Assembly: GCA_015680685.1 (NCBI GenBank)
Contig: MNCI01027436.1
Location: forward strand, 311,973-375,972
Origin: Gnetum montanum
Lineage: Eukaryota; Streptophyta; Gnetopsida; Gnetales; Gnetaceae
DNA length: 64,000 nt
Direction: 5' to 3'
Under the pieces are notes generated by a model. It was given only the letters and a program-made list of their open reading frames with translations. It made no database searches and was not told where the DNA came from. A program made the translations under genes and the position numbers. Positions 1 to 10,938 of this stretch are shown here, piece after piece. Within the stretch, counting starts at the first letter, position 1; every line of letters begins with the position of its first letter.

Positions 1-193
1 ATCTCTTTCATGACGTCTGTGATGTCTTCATGGTGGTTCCCTACTCTCCCTACATCCTTTCCCTTGTCCTAACTTCTCTCGACCTTCCTGTCGAGGCATT
101 TCATCTCTTTTACCTTTACTCTCCATGTTATGCTCATGGTGGTTGCGCCCAGATGTGGAAGGAGAGTGTGAATGATGAGATGAACCTTTAAAC
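1..193. other. Unassigned 5' edge of element A
   Basis: This stretch should hold the protease region if A matches elements B and C, but I see no open frame continuous with the downstream gag-pro tail. An antisense reading rich in His, Arg and Glu covers it, but it has no recognisable domain. It may be diverged or rearranged retroelement sequence. Confidence 0.3.
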
Positions 194-451
194 ATGAAAC
201 AAGACCCACCTAAAACAGAAATGCCTGTGTCTAACACTGTACATACAACTTCTCAAATGGAAACTCACACAGAAATCATGCCAACCGCCAAAACATCTGA
301 AAACACTAACACGGAAGCCATTCCATCAGACGTCCCTTGGGCTGAATTACCATTCAATGTGATCAGTGAAGGGGATGCTGAATATAGAATCATACCCGTT
401 AACACATCACCTAACATTAAAAGGAAGAAAATTAAAAAACAATTACAATAA
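194..451 (+). pseudogene. C-terminal tail of gag-pro polyprotein of element A
   Basis: The 85-residue open frame contains PWAELPFNV, then a YRIIP stretch and a basic Lys-rich end finishing KKQLQ. Elements B (near 13.9 kb) and C (near 32.2 kb) have the same order in their frames: an acidic Glu/Thr-rich linker, WAELPF, then a short basic end, directly after the retropepsin domain. It is therefore the C-terminal end of gag-pro, after the protease. No function is known for the tail itself. The frame stops at the start of the spacer, so pol must be reached by splicing, readthrough or separate translation. Everything upstream is missing or off the window. Confidence 0.65.
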
Positions 452-454
452 TAT

Positions 455-730
455 CAACATGCCCAGTCTGAAATGACATTAAACTATAACATGTCCGAAA
501 CAACGTTAAACTACAATTCGTCCGAAATGACACTAAACTACAATAAATCGAAAAAAAATTATTGTTAAACTACACTCCCTGTCTGAGATGACGCTAAACT
601 ATCATGTCCGAAAAGACGTAAAACTAGCCACGATCAGCAATGATCGGTCAACAGAAAAATCTGCCCGCATCATTCGAAATATCCCTCGTTTATGACTGGG
701 GCCCGAAATGGCCTTAAACTAGTTCATGCA
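455..730 (+). repeat. Spacer motif array 1 of element A (CCGAAATGAC..TAAACTA)
   Basis: About seven imperfect copies of a motif close to CCGAAATGACATTAAACTA follow each other every 30-60 bp, starting right after the gag-pro stop. The last copy reads GCCCGAAATGGCCTTAAACT. The same motif type occurs after pol (9545-9935) and in the spacers of elements B and C. It is non-coding. Confidence 0.75.
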
Positions 731-984
731 TGCATACTTCATTTTCCTTTTTGTTCAGCATTTACAATTACATCTCTGCATTACATTTAAAACAAAGAAA
801 AAACAAGCCAAAACATTTTACATTGCCATTTCGTGTTTACAATTAAATTCAAAAAAAAAATTCTTACATGCAATATTGTACAATTACAAGTGTCAACTGT
901 TTTCGTCCATCTCAAAATTTTCAAGTTACAATTCCCGTATAAGTCTGAGTAAAAAAAAACAACAAAAACTTAAAAATTAAAATG
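731..984. other. A-rich low-complexity spacer
   Basis: The spacer is rich in A runs with scattered ACAATTACA-like words. An open frame crosses it, but its composition (Lys, Ile, Phe) only reflects AT richness. It is the 3' flank of the antisense gene. I see nothing else in it. Confidence 0.5.
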
Positions 985-3900
985 CTAAACATCTAGGACG
1001 GGAGGGTCGTCCCCTTTAAATTCACCAGCATCAGGGGCCCCTACTCCACTAGGGCCAGCTTCTTGGGCATCATTGCCACCTTCATCCTGAAAATACCAAA
1101 AAGAAACAACCAACATAAGAATAAGCGAATGTCAAAATTTTAAACATTATTCAATAAATTAACTTCATAAGGACAAAACTCTTACCATAGGAGATCTCCC
1201 TAAGCCGAATTCCAGCCAACGAAGGATTTCTTCTTCTGAAACGCTGGCCCAATCTGTCCCATCAAGGCCTAAGTCAACGTCTACCAAAGTCTTTCCTTTG
1301 TCGACAGCCGACCAGGTAGGATGTTTCAGAGGGAACTCGCCCACCGACACTTCCCCAGAAGCAGTTGTGATCACCCTTGTAGGTGACTCCATTTCCACAG
1401 TTGTCTTTTGAGCAAAAGTATCGAAGGCAAAATGCAAACCCAAACCCTCCACAAACATCTCTAGTTGGCGCTTTTCAATAGACACCTCTTTTAATGACTT
1501 CATGTAGTAATGTTTGTGATTTTTCTCATCCTGACCCCACTTAAGAACCTTGGAAGCGAAGGCTTTACAATCTTGAAATTTAAGGTTCAGGAGATCAATT
1601 TGGGCTTTGCGCTCTACCATTCTCTGAGTCAGCGACGCATGACGATTCAATAGATTCCAATATCTAGTGTACGTAACCTCGGACGTTCACCAGGAGTGAT
1701 CTTTGCTTAGTTTGGCAGCGGCGAACTCGTACCGATCCTTCAGATCATCACATTCCACTAACAATTCAGAGACTTCCTTTTCTTTTGCCTGAATCTGTAG
1801 CCACAACTGCTCAATGGAATGCCTACAGGTCCATAACGACTTAGCGTTCTGCACAAGGCCTTCTGCAACTCCCTCGTAAATAGGCCTTGGCACCTGTTCC
1901 ACTTCTGGGGAAAGTGTGGTTAAACTTTCTATGCTAATTCTTTCAGAGGGATCCCATCTCAATTTAGCGCCTACCCACACAAAAAATAAAAATGTTAAGA
2001 CAATATAAACAAGATGTGAAACTCCAAACCTCTAAATGATTTATACCTATGTCAGGGTGGGCCTCCTAGATCCGTTCAACAACTTCCTTCGCGATTCTAG
2101 CCACAAAATCCATCTTACTTGACATTTCTGTCCAAGTAAGTGGCTCAAGGGTACGGGACGAACTAACCTTCGCAGTCCTCTCAGGAGGAAACGTTTTTAT
2201 GGGTACATCCAATCGCACCGTTCTGGTCTCACTGCCTTCATCTGAACAGGATAAAAACATGAAAATAAAATGCCATAGGAATGATAATTGATCAAGCAAT
2301 TCAAAACGAAATAAAAAGGAAAACGTACCATGATCCTTGTCACCCTCTGGGGGTCACCCAAATCCAACTTTCCCTTAAAGAAGCTGCTGAACATTTGGTC
2401 GACAGCGTTCTGATCGTCCAACGGTTCGGTTTTAGTGGTATTTCCCTTTAACTCCTCTGTTCCTCCGCCCTAGCTCTTCTTCGTGTTTTCCCCCTCGTTA
2501 TTCTTCTCCGTGTTGGTTTCCTCCTCCTCGGTGATAGTCTCTAAAGCCTGCTTCCTCACTTTTTTAAAATCACGCCAAAAATATCAATGACATGTAAGCA
2601 ATTGAAGTAAAAGTTATAAACAAAACGAAAACGATAAAGCAATAAGCGAGCGAGGTCTGCTTACTAGGCATCTTGAAGCGTATGCGCTTCAAGCGTGGCT
2701 AGTTCACATCAGAGACTTCCTCAGTCGTGCATTCAGGCCTTTTTAGCTTTGACTTGGCTTGGCCAACGATCTCCTTGATGACCCATCCTGCCCTTCTAGT
2801 AGTGTAGGGTACGTCGTCTGGCTACAATCCCAAACTATCATGTGTGTGGATTGAAGCACCAGATGAACCCCCTATAGTAATAAAAATGGATTCATCAATG
2901 CCTTCAAGTGCATCTTGGGATTTTGCTGTCTCAAACAAGTGATTGATCCACGGGCGGGATAGCTGACCCCGATCCCGTAGAACAAACTTGTTGTCTGCAT
3001 GGACTACTAGGAACTTGGCAAAATGACGAAGATAATTGGTGAAGAATGCAAAGGTGAAGTGGGATTCCGCCTCGACATTCGAACGCAACCGCACTATCTC
3101 CTTGTGCATGCCTGACAACAAAAATTGTGCCTAGTTATATCGCATGCCCGTTTCCAAGACAGTTCGCATGACATGAACAACCTCAACCCCAAAACACTTC
3201 ACCTGGGAAAGGGTTTTAGGGAATACCCGTGCCCTGAACAGGGGATATAATTCGTTCACTTCCACAACTTTTGCTTTCCCCTACATCGGGAATCCCTTGG
3301 CACCCTTGGCCATGCCTAGCCAATCCTCCAACTCATGAACCGTCTAGAGCTCTTTATGAGCTCTGTCTAATACTACATTTAAGCCATCTTCCGGTACGCC
3401 AAATAAGTTTGAAAAGAACTCGGGTGACAAATGAAAAACTACCTTGACACCCTTAATCCAGGTGTTGTAGTACAAGACAGACTCATTAAAAGAATCCACG
3501 ATCCCAATCATCTCCCCTATGGATACATTAGGACTTGGGGTCATAAAGAGCTCCATGAGGCCGGAATTATCTAGGCAACGAACAATGGATCGCAGAGCTT
3601 GTCTACGCAACCACTTTTGAGCCTTAGTCACCTCCCCGAACTTCATCAACAAGGTAGTCTCGGTTCGTCCAGTTGTCACCGGATCCCCACTAGGAGGTAC
3701 ATCAACTATAAAAGCAATTGAAAATGATCATATCAGTGTAACTCCAAACAGTTGGACCAACTCACTAACATATCTAGGAAATGTTATCATTTACCGTTAG
3801 TGGTGGATTTAGATGTGCTGCCAGAGTCATGAGGGAAGATTGGCCCTTTGTCCGACTAGTCTTCATGAAGCCACCCACGAGCTTTGCACATCACGAATGC

Positions 3901-5460
3901 TCTAGAGAACTGCTTGTGAAAATGGACGATCGCTCCCTTCGTTTGACCCAGTATGATTCCACGAAGGGTGGGACCCATCATGAATGCCTCTAGGGTAGTG
4001 CGAGCAAGAGCTAGTCCTTCATCCTCAACATATGTCCCATCCGGGTTGGACTTCAGCCTGTAAACAAACAAATGTCAAAAAAAGAAACTAACATCAAACG
4101 GTGAAAGGAAACAATAAACTTAAATAGTCCTACCTGTCCACTTGGTACACTGTGCCGAGAGGATTCTGGAACAATGTGTGCGCGTGGGCAGCTATGAACA
4201 AAGTATTGTTGAGGTAGTCTAACCCTCGCGGTAATACTACCCACACGCGCGTTAATGGACGTGTTGACCTGGGCCCATAGGTAGAACCATCCTCATTAAC
4301 AAGTGGCCCCTCATCAATGTCTTCTATGAAGACCATGACACCCTCTGCAGCTCCTGACAACATTGCCTCAAGCACACTCCTTGCAATCACTTCGCTAAAG
4401 TTCGACTAGATGGCCACCTTGAAATTGTCTAACATGAAGGCCAGAAATCCACATGCACCTTCCCTGAACCAAACCCCGTTGTTATCCATGGTTAGATCCG
4501 GGGGAGGCTCCTCAACCTCAACAGGGCCAACCCACGTTAACACCCCGACAAGCTCAACAACAAGGAGGAAGCGCTTACTGTCCCTGCAAGCAATCAAGAC
4601 ACCACGATAAATTGGCTATGCTTCAAAACAAACCAAAAAGCGAGAGTTTACATCATGAATCGACACTTAAAATCTAAAAATTTACTAACTGTTTACACTC
4701 AGCGTATACGCCCCATAAACTAGCGTATACACCGACGAAACTGTTTACGCTTAGCGTAATACGCTGCTTAACTCAGCGTATACGCCGACAATGAACTATT
4801 TTACGCTCAGCGTATACGCCAAAGAAACCCTCAGCGTATACGCCCAAGTTCGCTTTCAGCATAAACAATCTACGCCAGAAATATAAAAAACAAGTCTACG
4901 CTGTAAAGACAACTACGCAACATAGCGTATACACTAAACAAACCCTCAGCATATACGCCGTCACAGTAAACAGAATTTACGCTGATAGAACAAACAAATC
5001 ACGCTGACAAAACTTCGTGCATAGAGAACTCATGACGCCGTGCTTACGCTAACATAATAGTGCAAGAAAATAGCTTACGCTGATAAAATTGATTATGCCC
5101 TGACAGTCCACGCTAATCCGACTTTACGCTATGAAGTTATGCTCGGCATATATGCCGAAAACCCTATACGCCGAAAACCCTATACGCCGAAAACCCTCTA
5201 CGCCGAGAACCCTATACGCTGAGAACCCTATACGCGAAAAACCCCCTACGCTTGGCGTATACGCTGAGACTGTCTACGCTGAAAAAGAAAAGCAAAGAAA
5301 TAATAACAGAGGTAGGGATCAGAGCCTACCTATGGGATGTCACAGGCCATGATGGGATCCTTGGTCGGGGTAGGCACTACAGCATGGCTTCAGTCTCCTC
5401 CGCAAAGGTCAAGTCGGGACCCTTCCTTCCCTGGCCTTCCACTTCTTTTCCTTTACCCAT
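985..5460 (-). pseudogene. Eight-exon antisense gene inside element A (additional ORF, coiled-coil protein)
   Basis: Exons read on the minus strand: 5460-5330, 4583-4134, 4057-3795, 3705-2665, 2558-2329, 2241-2047, 1970-1186, 1086-985, with GT-AG introns of 76-106 bp and a first intron of 745 bp. Codon phase carries across every junction except exon 5 to exon 6, which is off by one. The joined length is about 1065 codons. Exon 1 starts ATG GGT AAA and is Lys/Glu-rich. Exon 4 holds a block with FNESVLYYNTWIKG and FFSNLFGVPEDG, weakly like the putative plant transposon protein domain found in retroelement ORFs. Exon 7 is helical and coiled-coil-like. The last exon is acidic. It has eleven in-frame stops, ten TAG and one TGA. 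Element B carries a homologous copy at 12125-13164 with the last intron at the same place. Antisense extra ORFs are known in plant Ty3/gypsy elements; the function is unknown. Confidence 0.72.
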
Positions 5461-5720
5461 CTCGGCCTCCTTTACGCTGATTGCATAAGTTTACGCTAAA
5501 GAAGAGAACTGTCTATGCTGGCGCCTGAAATTCTACACTCCGCGTCTACGTTGGGGTTTAGTGTTGGGCGTCTACGTTAAGGGTTACTCTTCGGCGTCTA
5601 CGCTCATGAGCAAGTTTACACTTATGCCAAGGCGCGATAGTTTACGCTTACACTTTAACAGTTTACGCTTACGCTTTAACAGTTTGCGCTCTGTCGCTTA
5701 TGCTCATGATTCAAAGTAAG
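4680..5720. repeat. GCGTATACGC palindrome array of element A spacer
   Basis: Dozens of full or half copies of the 10-bp palindrome GCGTATACGC, or variants such as TACGCTGA and TTTACGCT, occur at irregular spacing. From 5156 to 5240 they form a short tandem array of about 17-18 bp (CCCTATACGCCGAAAA). The array fills the first intron and flanks exon 1 of the antisense gene. The same words fill the U3 of A's 3' LTR. Open frames across it are repeat artefacts. Confidence 0.85.
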
Positions 5721-5741
5721 AAACAAATGAAACCCCCCCCC

Positions 5742-5750
5742 CTTTTATAG
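5742..5750 (-). promoter_or_regulatory. Candidate TATA box of the antisense gene
   Basis: On the minus strand the sequence reads CTATAAAAG followed by a G run, about 280 bp before the exon 1 ATG. A GC-rich CGGCGG-type stretch lies just upstream of it. It fits a plant TATA promoter driving the antisense gene; transcription is inferred. Confidence 0.5.
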
Positions 5751-5961
5751 GGCTCCACTGACGCCGCTGCCGCCGCTTACGCCGCCGTTACTCCCTTTTT
5801 ACCATTTTGTGCCTTTTTGCTCATTTTTCGCTAAAAATAATAAAAAATATATAAAACAGAAATTACTACATCCTGGTTCCCCTGTGGACCCCATTCTGGA
5901 TGTTTACACCCGGTAAGATGTTAAACTGCCACTTACCGGCCCGGTAAGGCCTTAAACTGCC
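5751..5961 (+). other. Pre-pol spacer with two motif copies
   Basis: This is non-coding. It contains CCGGTAAGATGTTAAACTGCC and a second copy with GGCCTTAAACTGCC directly before the pol ATG, both related to the spacer motif. If pol is expressed by splicing out the spacer, the acceptor should be near here; I cannot pick one site with confidence. Confidence 0.5.
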
Positions 5962-8900
5962 ATGCATCCCGGTGTGACGGTAATCCACCATTATACATTT
6001 ACACATAGTTTAAAATCACCAAAAGACACAAAACGATACCCCTTTACTTATTCAGCTCTCTATTTATTGGCAGGAGCAAGCTCAATGGACTGCCAGCATT
6101 TAACTGCACCGTTAATTATTGATAGACCATATGGCAAAACTACAAGAGACATTAACATAAACTTCATCAACTTAAGTTCACCAATGGATGACACAGTCAT
6201 AGCCTCAACACAGCAAATAACAGACGATTACAAAGACATGACAAAATTCCTTGACATAGAGGCCGAGAATATCACCAAAGACTCGTTGGCCGAAACTCCC
6301 ATCGGGCATGCACTATTAAGCACCTTATTACAACCGCCATTAGCCAAAAACATTGAGAACGTGCTTAGGGAAAATATGAAAGCATTTGCTTGGTCCTACA
6401 CAAACATGCCCGGACTAGATCCCCAAATTGTCCAACACAATATTATCCTTGACCCGAAGTTGAGACCGGTAAAACAAAAAGCACGAAAGGTTAAACCCAA
6501 GGTGTCATTAGCAGTTTGCAATGAGATCACCAAGCTTTATCAAGCTGGTTTCATTCGGGTTGTCGATTACACTGAGTGGGTGTCTAACATGGTCATTGTT
6601 CCGAAGAAGAACGGAAGCATTCGCTTATGCATTGACTTCCGGGATTTGAATGTTGCAACCATAAAGGATGACTTTCCTTTACCCAGCATTGATCAACTTG
6701 TTGACTCCACTGCTGGGCATGCACTATTATCTTTTATGGACGGCTTCTTGGGATACAATCAAATACGAATCAACCCGGAGCATCAGCTTCGGACAACCTT
6801 TATGACACCATGGGGAACCTTTTGTTACACAATGATGCCCTTCGGTCTCAAGAACGCCAGGGCCACGTATCAAAGAGCGATGACATTTATCTTTAGTGAT
6901 TATATATTACACTCACTCAACGACTACGTGGATGACATCGTCGTTAAGTCAAAAACAGAGGAACAACATGTACAAGATCTCAACTTAGTATTAAAACATT
7001 GTTTGAAGTACGAATTGAGACTCAACCCGAAAAAATGTGTCTTTGGCATCAAAACAGGCAAAATGCTTGGATTTATAGCATCAGAAGCAGGGATACGAGT
7101 GGACCTCGATAAGGTTAAGGCCATAACGAACCTGAAACCACTAGGTAATCTTACCGAACTTCGAGGTCTACAAGGCAGATTGCAGTTTATCAAGCGCTTC
7201 ATAGAAAAATTGACAAATAAACTAAAACCTATGAACCACCTGTTACGCAAGAACGTCCATTTTGAATGGACTTCGCAGTGCCAACAAGCATTCGATGACA
7301 TTAAAACGGCACTTCCCCAGTTACCCACGGTTTATCCACCTCAAAACGATAAACCATTCTACATCTACCTCGCTACTTCGAATTCGTCTATCACATCTAT
7401 GCTTTGCCAGAAACGAGATGACGAAACCGAAGTCCCTGTATATTACTTGAGCCATGCATTAGTTGCCCACGAGAAAAAGTACAACGACGTGGAGAAGTCA
7501 TGTTTAGCTTTGGACTTTTCTTTAAGAAAATGGCGACATTACCTCTTCCGTAACTAGGTTTACATAATTTGCAAGGACAATGTACTAAGAGCCATAACAG
7601 GGAATATTTACGAAACAAGTCAAATAGCCTGTTGGAAAGCTATGATAGCTGAGTTTGACTTGTACTACGTAGCACAATCATCAGTTAAGGGTCAAGCTAT
7701 AGCAAATCAAATGGCAACATCACCAACACACGACCAAGCAACTATAGACCCAGAGTTCCCAGATGAGAATATAAGCACCATAGACACAGTGCCCAACGAT
7801 TATGATATTATTTTAAACTTTGATGGAGCATCCACCTCTTGAGGAGGAAGTGCAGCCGCTATCATCTCCTATCCCTCCAAGGAGATCCGACCCTTGGCCT
7901 ATCGTTTCAACTTTCACTCTACCAACAACATAGCAGAGTATGAAGGTCTCCTTAGAGGTCTCATGGTAGCTTTGGCTTTAAACATCATACGGCTCGTAGT
8001 TAGAGGAGACTCACAACTGGTCATAAACCAAGTCACAGACGTCTATACATGCAAAGCCCAACACTTACAACCACACTGCGACTTGGCAAAACACCTAATG
8101 AGGTGATTCGAAAACATCGATGTGCAACACGTCTCTAGAAATGATAACACCATCGCAGACGCGTTAGCCATGTTAGCGTTAAACATATCGCCAAACATGT
8201 TCCACACGTTGCCAAACTCCATAACCAGTTGTGCTGAACCAATCACCGACACCCTTGACACGTTGCTGATTACATCTGTTAGTTCAACACATGCGATAGA
8301 ATGGTACGATGACATAAAAGAATACCTTCTACGCGGCGAAACACCACAACATCTAACAAATGCACAGAAATACGTAGTGCAGAAACGTTCTAAGAAGTAT
8401 ACCCTAGTAGGGGACACACTGTGTCGTCGATCCTATGAAGGCATATTGCTAACATGCGTCAATAGTATCGATGCCCAAACCATTGTCGAACAAGTACACA
8501 ATGGACTATGTGGAGGACACATAGCACCAAAAGCCATGGCAACAAAGATCAAATGCTTAGGCTATTATTGGCCACATATGGAATACAACTGTCTCTCCAA
8601 AGTCAAAACATGTAGTACTTGTCAAAAACACAACAATCTGATACATTCCCACCAAATGAGTTGCATACAACGCAAATCACATGGCCCTTTCAAAAGTGGG
8701 GGTTGGACCTTATTGGCCAGATACCCCCCTCGTCTTCCGCAGGCCATAGTTTCATTATAACCGCCATAGAATACTTCACGAAGTGGGTAGAAGCTGCTCC
8801 CCTTCAAAAAAATACATCCAAACATGTATGCAGTTTCATTCTCGAAAACATTGTAACCCACTTTGGCGTTCCCATGATAATCATCACTGACAACAGGCCA

Positions 8901-9538
8901 CAATTTAGCAATGCCGAGACCAACACCTTTTGTGAAAATTTAGGGATCAAACACTCGTTTTCATCCCCTTACTATCCTCAGAGCAATGGACAAGCAAAAG
9001 CAACAAACAAAACAATTATTACAATACTTAAGAAAATGCTTACCCAGAGCAAAAGAAATGGCACGAGCAATTGATATACGCATTGTGGGCATACCGTACT
9101 ACGCACCGAACGTCAACAGGTAAAACACCATATAGTCTGGTTTACGGTTCAGAAGCTGTTTTACCTTTGGAATTACAGGTACCATCATTAAGGATAACAC
9201 TTTCCGGACTCCTCGACAATGGGCAAAATAATGATCTGCGCATCATTGACCTCGACTCGGTGGAGGAAGAACGCGTGCACACCCTTGATCAGATCGAATG
9301 GTATCAAAAACAACAATGGCAATGACATTGGCATGACATCAACAAGCGCCCTATCAAAGAGGGTGACCTTGTGCTTAAAGCTATTCAGGAACACCTGGAC
9401 AAATTCTCAGCCAACTAGGAAGGGCCTTACTTGGTCATTAAAGCATTTGACAACAGAGCATTCAAGCTAGCTGATATGGAAGGAAATGAATTCGCCAATC
9501 CAACCAATCACTTGTTCCTGAAACCGTTCTACATTTGA
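5962..9538 (+). pseudogene. pol of element A: RT, RNase H, second RNase H, integrase
   Basis: The reverse transcriptase has VPKKNGSIRLCIDFRDLN, MPFGLKNA and the catalytic YVDD at about 6920-6940. It is followed by a retroviral-type RNase H/connection region to a TAG near 7555. A second, archaeal-like RNase H follows (LNFDGAS, NNIAEYEGLL, RGDSQLV; 7815-8190), with in-frame TGA codons near 7840 and 8104. The integrase has its HHCC finger at about 8490-8630, then frameshifts near 8690 and 9060. Its core keeps the first two Asp residues (GLDLIG, ITDN) but has Lys where the catalytic Glu belongs (NGQAKATNK). The C-terminus (ALWAYRTTHRTSTGKTPY to KPFYI) ends at 9538. The dual RNase H places it in the Tat lineage. 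It cannot make active integrase. Confidence 0.9.
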
Positions 9539-9544
9539 ATACAA

Positions 9545-9935
9545 GCTCAGGTACGTGAAGAGTCCTGGAATCATGACTATAAACTGATACCACAACTCGT
9601 CCTGGAATCATGACAATAAACTGATACCATAGAACAGTCCTGGGTTATGACTTAAAACTGACACCACAACTGTCCTGGCATCATGACAATAAACTGATAC
9701 CCCATAGTGTCCGCAATGACGATAAACTAGCACCCGTCCAATATGACAGTGAAACCACCTCGTCAAATTAACCAGAGTCCGCTAAGACTATAAACTAGCT
9801 TGCCTCTACATGGTCCGCCAAGACTAGAAACTGGCAACGTAACTTCTGCCATGACGCTAAATAGGTAATGTCCAATGAGTTACGACATAAAACTAACCCA
9901 TGATAGTCTGCTAAGACTATAAACTGGCACGTTCA
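9545..9935 (+). repeat. Spacer motif array 2 of element A, downstream of pol
   Basis: About eight copies of a motif like GTCCTGGAATCATGACAATAAACTGATACC follow one another, spaced about 45-60 bp. Later copies read GTCCGCTAAGACTATAAACT. The core TCCGNNATGAC..TAAACT matches array 1. Confidence 0.75.
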
Positions 9936-10928
9936 TCTCCGGCTAATCACTCCACAGCCACACTCACTCATTAGATCACTGCGTCGCTCACTATTAGACA
10001 ATCTCATCAACATCGCCGCCATTCATACACAATGCTCAGAATCTCCTCCAGTATTTTTGTTCCATCTACAGCCGTTCGAATCTAAGCTCGCTTATTCACC
10101 CATGGTTTTCTTGTCTCCTTGGAATTGTGTTTGTAGGATGACACCCCGAAGTTTTTGCACAAGAATGCACCTCATCGCAAGCAACAAGATGGGACAATGT
10201 TCACATCACACATGGCGAGACTAAATCAAACCGCTCACTAGTACATTCCCATTCCCAAAACTTTGACGCACTGAATATATTCAAAACTTTGAGCACACTG
10301 TTGCACACTGCAACACGATAAAGCAGTTGTAACACACGGCATGACACCTGAGCATGAGTACAAGATCAACACAAAAAAAAGAGAGAGAGACCCTTGGCAC
10401 TTCCCATATAAGCCCCAGGCGGGAAGGCAGTTGTCTCAAAACCAAGTACTCATGTCCAAAATGGTCAAGAAGCATCCAGTTGCATGGCTTTGGCTCTCCA
10501 CCAACAGGAACCTCCTAAAAATTTAAACACAGGCCCTATTCCTCCAAAGAATGTAACACATCCCCCCGTGGCTTTGGTCTTGCCAACAAGTTCTCTTTAA
10601 CACTACCTAGGAGCCTTGTTCCGCCAAAGGACGCACATCGCATGCCTGAACTCCGAGTCTGCTAAACGATGGCTATTGACAAGGACCATCATGCCACACA
10701 CCTAAGCATCCCATTTCCCAAGCACAATCCCTTGGGTAGTGATCGATCCCCACAATCTCCGTTTTCCTACCAGTCACAAACTTCACTTTCCCAATCCCAT
10801 GTACTACTGAACACGGTGCAATGATGTCTAGTCAAGTGGCAACGGACAAAGTCTTTATAAGGCTGCTTGTGGTGTTTTTCACTTCTTTGTCGATGCTTCT
10901 CAAGTTGATTCCTCCAAGCGTCAACAAA
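9936..10928 (+). other. 3' untranslated region of element A
   Basis: No open frame has recognisable similarity here. A short purine run (about 10370-10390, A8 then GAGAGAGAGA) and several CCAAAG/CCACC words are visible. The stretch leads to the polypurine tract before the 3' LTR. Confidence 0.5.
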
Positions 10929-10938
10929 GATGGGCCAA
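10929..10938 (+). promoter_or_regulatory. Polypurine tract of element A
   Basis: AAGATGGGCCAA lies immediately before the LTR start TGAAACAC. Element C has a similar GGGGCCAA next to its LTR on the opposite strand. This is the plus-strand primer site, slightly decayed. Confidence 0.6.

Noticed and set aside
726-980. 84-residue + frame rich in Lys and Phe
   Set aside because: Composition follows the A- and T-rich spacer; no homologue pattern, and not present in B or C.
5131-5488. Two + frames with repeated LYAENP units
   Set aside because: They are translations of the palindrome array and the antisense exon 1, not genes.
4680-5720. CRISPR-like array
   Set aside because: Spacing is irregular, units are short palindromes without unique spacers, and the context is a plant retrotransposon.
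6924-7328. 134-residue antisense frame over the RT
   Set aside because: It is the complement of the reverse transcriptase coding sequence and has no support of its own.
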